This document shows, piece by piece, positions 60,971 through 64,000 of a stretch of 64,000 bases of DNA (positions within the stretch are counted from its first letter, which is position 1; every line of letters begins with the position of its first letter). Source of the stretch: Spirosoma linguale DSM 74 (lineage in GTDB: Bacteria > Bacteroidota > Bacteroidia > Cytophagales > Spirosomataceae); contig CP001769.1 of assembly GCA_000024525.1 (NCBI GenBank), positions 7,845,001 through 7,909,000 on the forward strand, written 5' to 3'. The position numbers and the translations under genes were made by a program. The notes beneath the pieces were generated by a model. That model was not told the DNA's origin. It did no database searches and was given only the letters and a program-made list of their open reading frames with translations.

Positions 60971-61777
60971 TTAAGTTTTACTCTGAAGGGTTTTGGTGAG
61001 GGTAAAATACACGGCCAGCCCCAAGCCGACTTTACTGATCAAATCAGTGGTGGTATATAGAATATGAATAAGGTTGAAGTCAATAGAGGTAAGCGAGAGT
61101 ACGTAGCCGATGGGGTAGGCAACGGCAAAAGCTGCTACAGAAGTTACTACCAGTTTGTAAATTCGTCGTTCGTCGGGTTGAACCTGACCGGCTGACTGTC
61201 TCCAAATCCCGAGTAATATTCGCCCAATGAAGGCATAGCCAAGCATGGAAATAGCTCCCCAGATTAATTTGGGGCCGACCATAATCTCGTTGTCAAAGGC
61301 GAGTTGTTGATGACCGATGTAGCCTGTCAGAATCATAAAAAAGCTGGCTATTACTAGGGTAACGAGTGTTCGGGCTGGAGTGCCCACATTCGTATTTCGT
61401 ATTCTAACCGCCTGAATTAGCAGCAGGGGAATCGTTACGGCCCAGTCCATAAAGCGGTACTGACCGATGGCATTGTACGATTCACGAATGAGTACCTGCC
61501 GGTTTTCGGGATCAGTAACCGTTACCAGTTCGGCCAGCATGTCGTGGTAATACCCCTGAATCTGGTAATAGGAGAAGCCCGCAATAGCCGCAGTAACGGC
61601 CGTTAACATGAGTAGTAAGGACTGATCGGGTTGGGCGGGCGTAGCCGACCGCGTAGCCAGAGCGGCAATGAATGTACCCAGAAAAGTATAGGTAGCCACC
61701 ACTAAAAAGAAGTAAGTGACTAGTGGGAGAATGCCAACGACACCTGCCGTTGGAATAAACGAATCGGCTATTTCCAT
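60971..61777 (-). CDS. Microbial rhodopsin with a D-T-Q helix-C triad
   Basis: The ATG at 61777 begins MEIADSFIPTAG; a longer frame to 61831 reads through an operator-like palindrome and is less likely. The protein (268 residues from that start) has seven helices. Numbering by the longer form: helix C has Arg126, Asp129 (proton acceptor position), Thr133 and Gln140 (donor position, Asp in bacteriorhodopsin, Glu in proteorhodopsin). Helix G has Asp263 and the retinal-binding Lys267 in TTDLISKVGLG. Leu137 favours green absorption. Gly192 (LIWGAIS) matches Gloeobacter rhodopsin Gly178, which leaves room for a carotenoid antenna. The His near the acceptor in many proton pumps is Ser87. Transport is not proven: it may be a slow proton pump or a sensor. 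It lies 10 bp upstream of the SAM-hydrolase gene. Confidence 0.9.
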   Translation of the reverse strand: MEIADSFIPTAGVVGILPLVTYFFLVVATYTFLGTFIAALATRSATPAQPDQSLLLMLTAVTAAIAGFSYYQIQGYYHDMLAELVTVTDPENRQVLIRESYNAIGQYRFMDWAVTIPLLLIQAVRIRNTNVGTPARTLVTLVIASFFMILTGYIGHQQLAFDNEIMVGPKLIWGAISMLGYAFIGRILLGIWRQSAGQVQPDERRIYKLVVTSVAAFAVAYPIGYVLSLTSIDFNLIHILYTTTDLISKVGLGLAVYFTLTKTLQSKT

Positions 61778-61826
61778 GAATGTACTAACGTTAGTAGCCT
61801 CAAAACTAACGTTAGTACATTCATGG
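61774..61826. promoter_or_regulatory. Double palindromic operator at the rhodopsin start
   Basis: A 21-bp arm at 61774-61794 is perfectly repeated in inverse at 61806-61826. Each arm contains ACTAACGTTAGT, itself a perfect palindrome, with centers 21 bp apart (two helical turns). The left arm covers the rhodopsin ATG. This fits binding of two regulator dimers on one face of the DNA. Confidence 0.7.
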
Positions 61827-61840
61827 TGCAACGATTGGCT

Positions 61841-62497
61841 TTATTTAGGTGTGGTGGCCATCGTTTTCATTTGCTGCATCTGCTGCGTCGATTTATCGAT
61901 CAACTGCTGGGCATAGGCCTTAAGTGTGCTGTTTTTACCGTATTGCAGGTACGTTTTGGCCAGGTCGATGGCATCCTGGCGCTGGTCTATCAGAAGCGTC
62001 GAGAAGTTATTATCCAGATTACTGGTCAACTTGTCGCTGGCTCCCGTTTGCTGCAACTTCAGGCTCATTGCTTCAACATTTCGGCTTTGCTGTTGTGTAA
62101 ATGCCTGATTTGGCCGGGTTGGCTTAAGGCTGGTGAGGGTGCTGGTCAGCTGCGATAATTCGGTTTCGCTGGCCGTCAGCAATGTCTGGGCCATTTGTTT
62201 CAGGGATGAATCTTTCCCGTTCTGAATTTCCTGTTTCAGCAAATCCTGTGCCCCCTGTGCATGGACTTTAGCCTGAAAAGCATAGTCGAAGTCAGGGTCG
62301 CCGGTTGCCTGTAGCTTTTTCATTTTTGTTACCATCTGCTGAAGCGGTTGCAGCAGCATTGTTTTGGCCGGGTCGCTGGCTGTTGAAGCACTGGCTGTTG
62401 CGCCACCCGTTGTGGCCTGGGCGCAGGCTACCAGCGAACCACTGGACAGAAGGGCCGCCAGTACCCAAACGGCTGGGTTGGATTGGAACGTTTTCAT
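61841..62497 (-). CDS. DUF305/DUF4142-like exported lipoprotein
   Basis: The 218-residue protein has a signal with a lipobox-like LVAC (Cys25) followed by a Ala/Ser/Thr linker. Two similar helical halves follow: DPDFDYAFQAKVHAQGAQDLLK with DSSLKQMAQTLLTASETEL, and LIDQRQDAIDLAKTY with STLKAYAQQLIDKSTQQM. This is the ferritin-like pair of DUF305 proteins, though the metal-linked His pair (HHxGA) is reduced to VHAQGA and lost in the second half. It probably sits in the periplasm. It is on the same strand as the rhodopsin gene, with the operator between them. Confidence 0.75.
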   Translation of the reverse strand: MKTFQSNPAVWVLAALLSSGSLVACAQATTGGATASASTASDPAKTMLLQPLQQMVTKMKKLQATGDPDFDYAFQAKVHAQGAQDLLKQEIQNGKDSSLKQMAQTLLTASETELSQLTSTLTSLKPTRPNQAFTQQQSRNVEAMSLKLQQTGASDKLTSNLDNNFSTLLIDQRQDAIDLAKTYLQYGKNSTLKAYAQQLIDKSTQQMQQMKTMATTPK

Positions 62498-62593
62498 TAG
62501 ACGTACTTATTTTTTGCTGTTAAACTAACCCTATTCTGTACTAAAGACAAAAAAGTGAGGGTAAGGTTTAAGGCTAGGTGTACACAAAACGCA

Positions 62594-62625
62594 AAAGCCC
62601 GGTATATTCTCATACACCGGGCTTT
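62594..62625 (-). terminator. Rho-independent terminator of murA
   Basis: AAAGCCCGGT (62594-62603) pairs with ACCGGGCTTT (62616-62625) around a 12-base loop, with a T run on the minus strand. It lies 17 bases past the murA stop. Confidence 0.85.
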
Positions 62626-62641
62626 AAACGAATAGGTTTGG

Positions 62642-63949
62642 TTACAATCGAATGATCTCGGCACCAATGGCATTCAGGCGGGTATCGATGTTCTGATAAC
62701 CCCGGTCGATCTGTTCAATGTTATCAATGATGCTGGTACCCTGCGCCGACATGGCCGCGATCAGCAGGGCAACCCCCGCCCGGATATCCGGCGATGACAT
62801 GCGGATGCCTTTCAGCGGAATCTGGCGGTTCAGGCCAACAACCGTAGCACGGTGTGGATCGCACAGGATAATCTGAGCACCCATGTCGATGAGTTTATCC
62901 ACAAAGAACAGCCGACTTTCGAACATTTTCTGGTGAATCAGCAGAGTTCCCTGCGCCTGTACGGCGGTGACGAGAACAATGCTCAGCAGATCGGGGGTGA
63001 AGCCCGGCCAGGGAGAATCAGAAACGGTCATCATGCCGCCATCCAGGAAGCTTTCGATCTGGTAGCGCTCCTGAGCCGGAATAAAAATATCGTCGCCCCG
63101 GAATTCCATCTGGATACCTAACCGCCTGAACTGATCGGGAATAATGCCTAATTCGGGAATCCGGCAGTTTTTAATCGTTATTTCCGACTGCGTCATGGCA
63201 GCCAGCCCGATAAACGAGCCAATCTCGATCATGTCGGGTAGCATGGTGTGCTCCGTACCGTGCAGCTCCGATACCCCCTCAATGGTGAGCAGGTTAGAGC
63301 CAACACCTGTAATTTTGGCACCCATGGAGTTAAGCATTTTGCTCAGCTGCTGTAGGTAGGGCTCACAGGCTGCATTGTAAATCTGCGTTGTGCCCTCGGC
63401 CATAACGGCGGCCATCAGTACATTGGCCGTACCGGTTACGGAGGCCTCGTCGAGCAGCATATAGGTGCCGCGCAGGTTGCTGGCATCTACCTGGTAGTAG
63501 CCGCCGTCGTTGGCATCGTAGTTAAACTGAGCACCGAGCTTTTCGAAGCCCAGGAAGTGGGTATCCAACCGGCGACGGCCGATTTTGTCGCCACCGGGCC
63601 GGGGAATCCGTCCTTTTTTAAACCGGGCCAGCATAGGACCCAGTAACATGACCGATCCCCGTAAAGCGGCTGCTTTACGCTTGTAGGTGTCTGTTTCGAG
63701 GTAGTCCAGATTAACATCGCTGGCCTGAAACCGGTACGAACTTTCGCCAATCTTCGTAACCCATACGCCCAGATCGCCCAGTAGGTCGATGAGTTGATTC
63801 ACATCCCGAATACCGGGAATGTTGTGAATCGTAATGGGTTCTTTGGTCAGCAATACGGCGCAAAGAATTTGCAGCGCTTCGTTTTTTGCGCCCTGCGGAT
63901 TCAGTTCGCCTTTTAGTTTACGTCCGCCTGTGATTTGAAAAGATGCCAT
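62642..63949 (-). CDS. murA: UDP-N-acetylglucosamine 1-carboxyvinyltransferase MurA with Asp in the Cys115 position
   Basis: MurA moves enolpyruvate from PEP to UDP-GlcNAc, the first committed step of peptidoglycan synthesis. The 435-residue enzyme has the two EPSP-synthase-type domains, Lys22 and Asn23 in GAKNEAL, and the loop RPGGDKIGRRRLDTHFLG. The residue matching E. coli Cys115 is Asp121. Asp in this place keeps activity but prevents fosfomycin from forming its covalent bond, as known for mycobacterial and chlamydial MurA. The gene is followed by its own terminator. ATGATGAATGATGAA words lie just upstream of its start. Confidence 0.96.
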   Translation of the reverse strand: MASFQITGGRKLKGELNPQGAKNEALQILCAVLLTKEPITIHNIPGIRDVNQLIDLLGDLGVWVTKIGESSYRFQASDVNLDYLETDTYKRKAAALRGSVMLLGPMLARFKKGRIPRPGGDKIGRRRLDTHFLGFEKLGAQFNYDANDGGYYQVDASNLRGTYMLLDEASVTGTANVLMAAVMAEGTTQIYNAACEPYLQQLSKMLNSMGAKITGVGSNLLTIEGVSELHGTEHTMLPDMIEIGSFIGLAAMTQSEITIKNCRIPELGIIPDQFRRLGIQMEFRGDDIFIPAQERYQIESFLDGGMMTVSDSPWPGFTPDLLSIVLVTAVQAQGTLLIHQKMFESRLFFVDKLIDMGAQIILCDPHRATVVGLNRQIPLKGIRMSSPDIRAGVALLIAAMSAQGTSIIDNIEQIDRGYQNIDTRLNAIGAEIIRL

Positions 63950-64000
63950 TTAGGAAATGATGAATGATGAATTATAAACGATAAACGAGTTGCCGGAACA
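63950..64000. other. Short end of window upstream of murA
   Basis: Only 51 bases remain. They contain ATGATGAATGATGAA, also seen near lpxA, and no clear promoter. Confidence 0.5.

Noticed and set aside
60971..61777. Sodium- or chloride-pumping rhodopsin because of the helix-C Gln
   Set aside because: Sodium pumps need N-D-Q and chloride pumps N-T-Q; here the first residue is Asp, which favours proton handling.
61778..61831. Longer N-terminus of the rhodopsin starting MHHECTNV
   Set aside because: This extension is encoded by the double palindrome and reads repeated TNVS; the internal Met at 61777 begins a normal N-terminus.

Overview
The window looks like chromosome of a Cytophagales-type Bacteroidota, most likely Spirosoma or a close relative. 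This is inference from a fused LpxC-FabZ, a lipoprotein form of TamA (TamL) beside TamB, MurA with Asp in place of the catalytic Cys, Bacteroidota-type -7 promoter boxes (TAnnTTTG), few visible Shine-Dalgarno sites, and the 7TMR-DISM kinase and ECF sigma/anti-sigma style. No rRNA gene or species marker is present to settle it.

The left half (1-30,000) is accessory. It opens with the 3' part of a TPR/Sel1 protein whose reading frame runs off the window edge. An intact IS21-family element follows (2711-5271) with a 7-bp target duplication; it sits in the loop of what had been a perfect rho-independent terminator. From 25,650 down to 5,911 nearly everything is on the minus strand and reads as one large system: an ECF sigma factor with a membrane anti-sigma-like protein and an exported papain-like protease, then an operon of nine genes. 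That operon holds an SrfB-like actin/Hsp70-fold protein, a coiled-coil protein, an SrfC-like dynamin-type GTPase, a membrane-anchored subtilisin, two further proteins sharing the subtilisin's N-terminal domain, an exported protein with a LecA-like domain, and an exported TPR plus Ppx/GppA-like ATPase-fold protein. This srf-like cluster with protease modules is the most interesting part of the window. A GNAT-like gene, a NarL-type response regulator with a convergent 7TMR-DISM histidine kinase, a decayed IS3 orfA, an AT-rich gap and a tRNA-Met follow.

The right half (30,000-64,000) is mostly core. It has an HD phosphohydrolase; the lipid A genes lpxD, lpxC-fabZ and lpxA with an ABC ATPase; a TPMT-like methyltransferase; a YbbA/YbbP-like ABC exporter divergent from a TesA-like esterase (the E. 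coli arrangement); tamB-tamL; terC; a lone nuoN; a heptose kinase; hemE; a glycosyltransferase; a PadR regulator with two tandem copies of a two-gene membrane-protein unit, one carrying a 13-bp minisatellite that could switch it by frameshift; an MsbA-like exporter; an exported SAM hydrolase-like protein; a microbial rhodopsin with an unusual D-T-Q helix-C triad and a double palindromic operator at its start; a DUF305-like lipoprotein; and murA.

Long perfect palindromes sit at several convergent gene ends. One with 25-bp arms occurs twice (40,819 and 59,990) and looks like a dispersed REP-type element that also serves as a transcript end.
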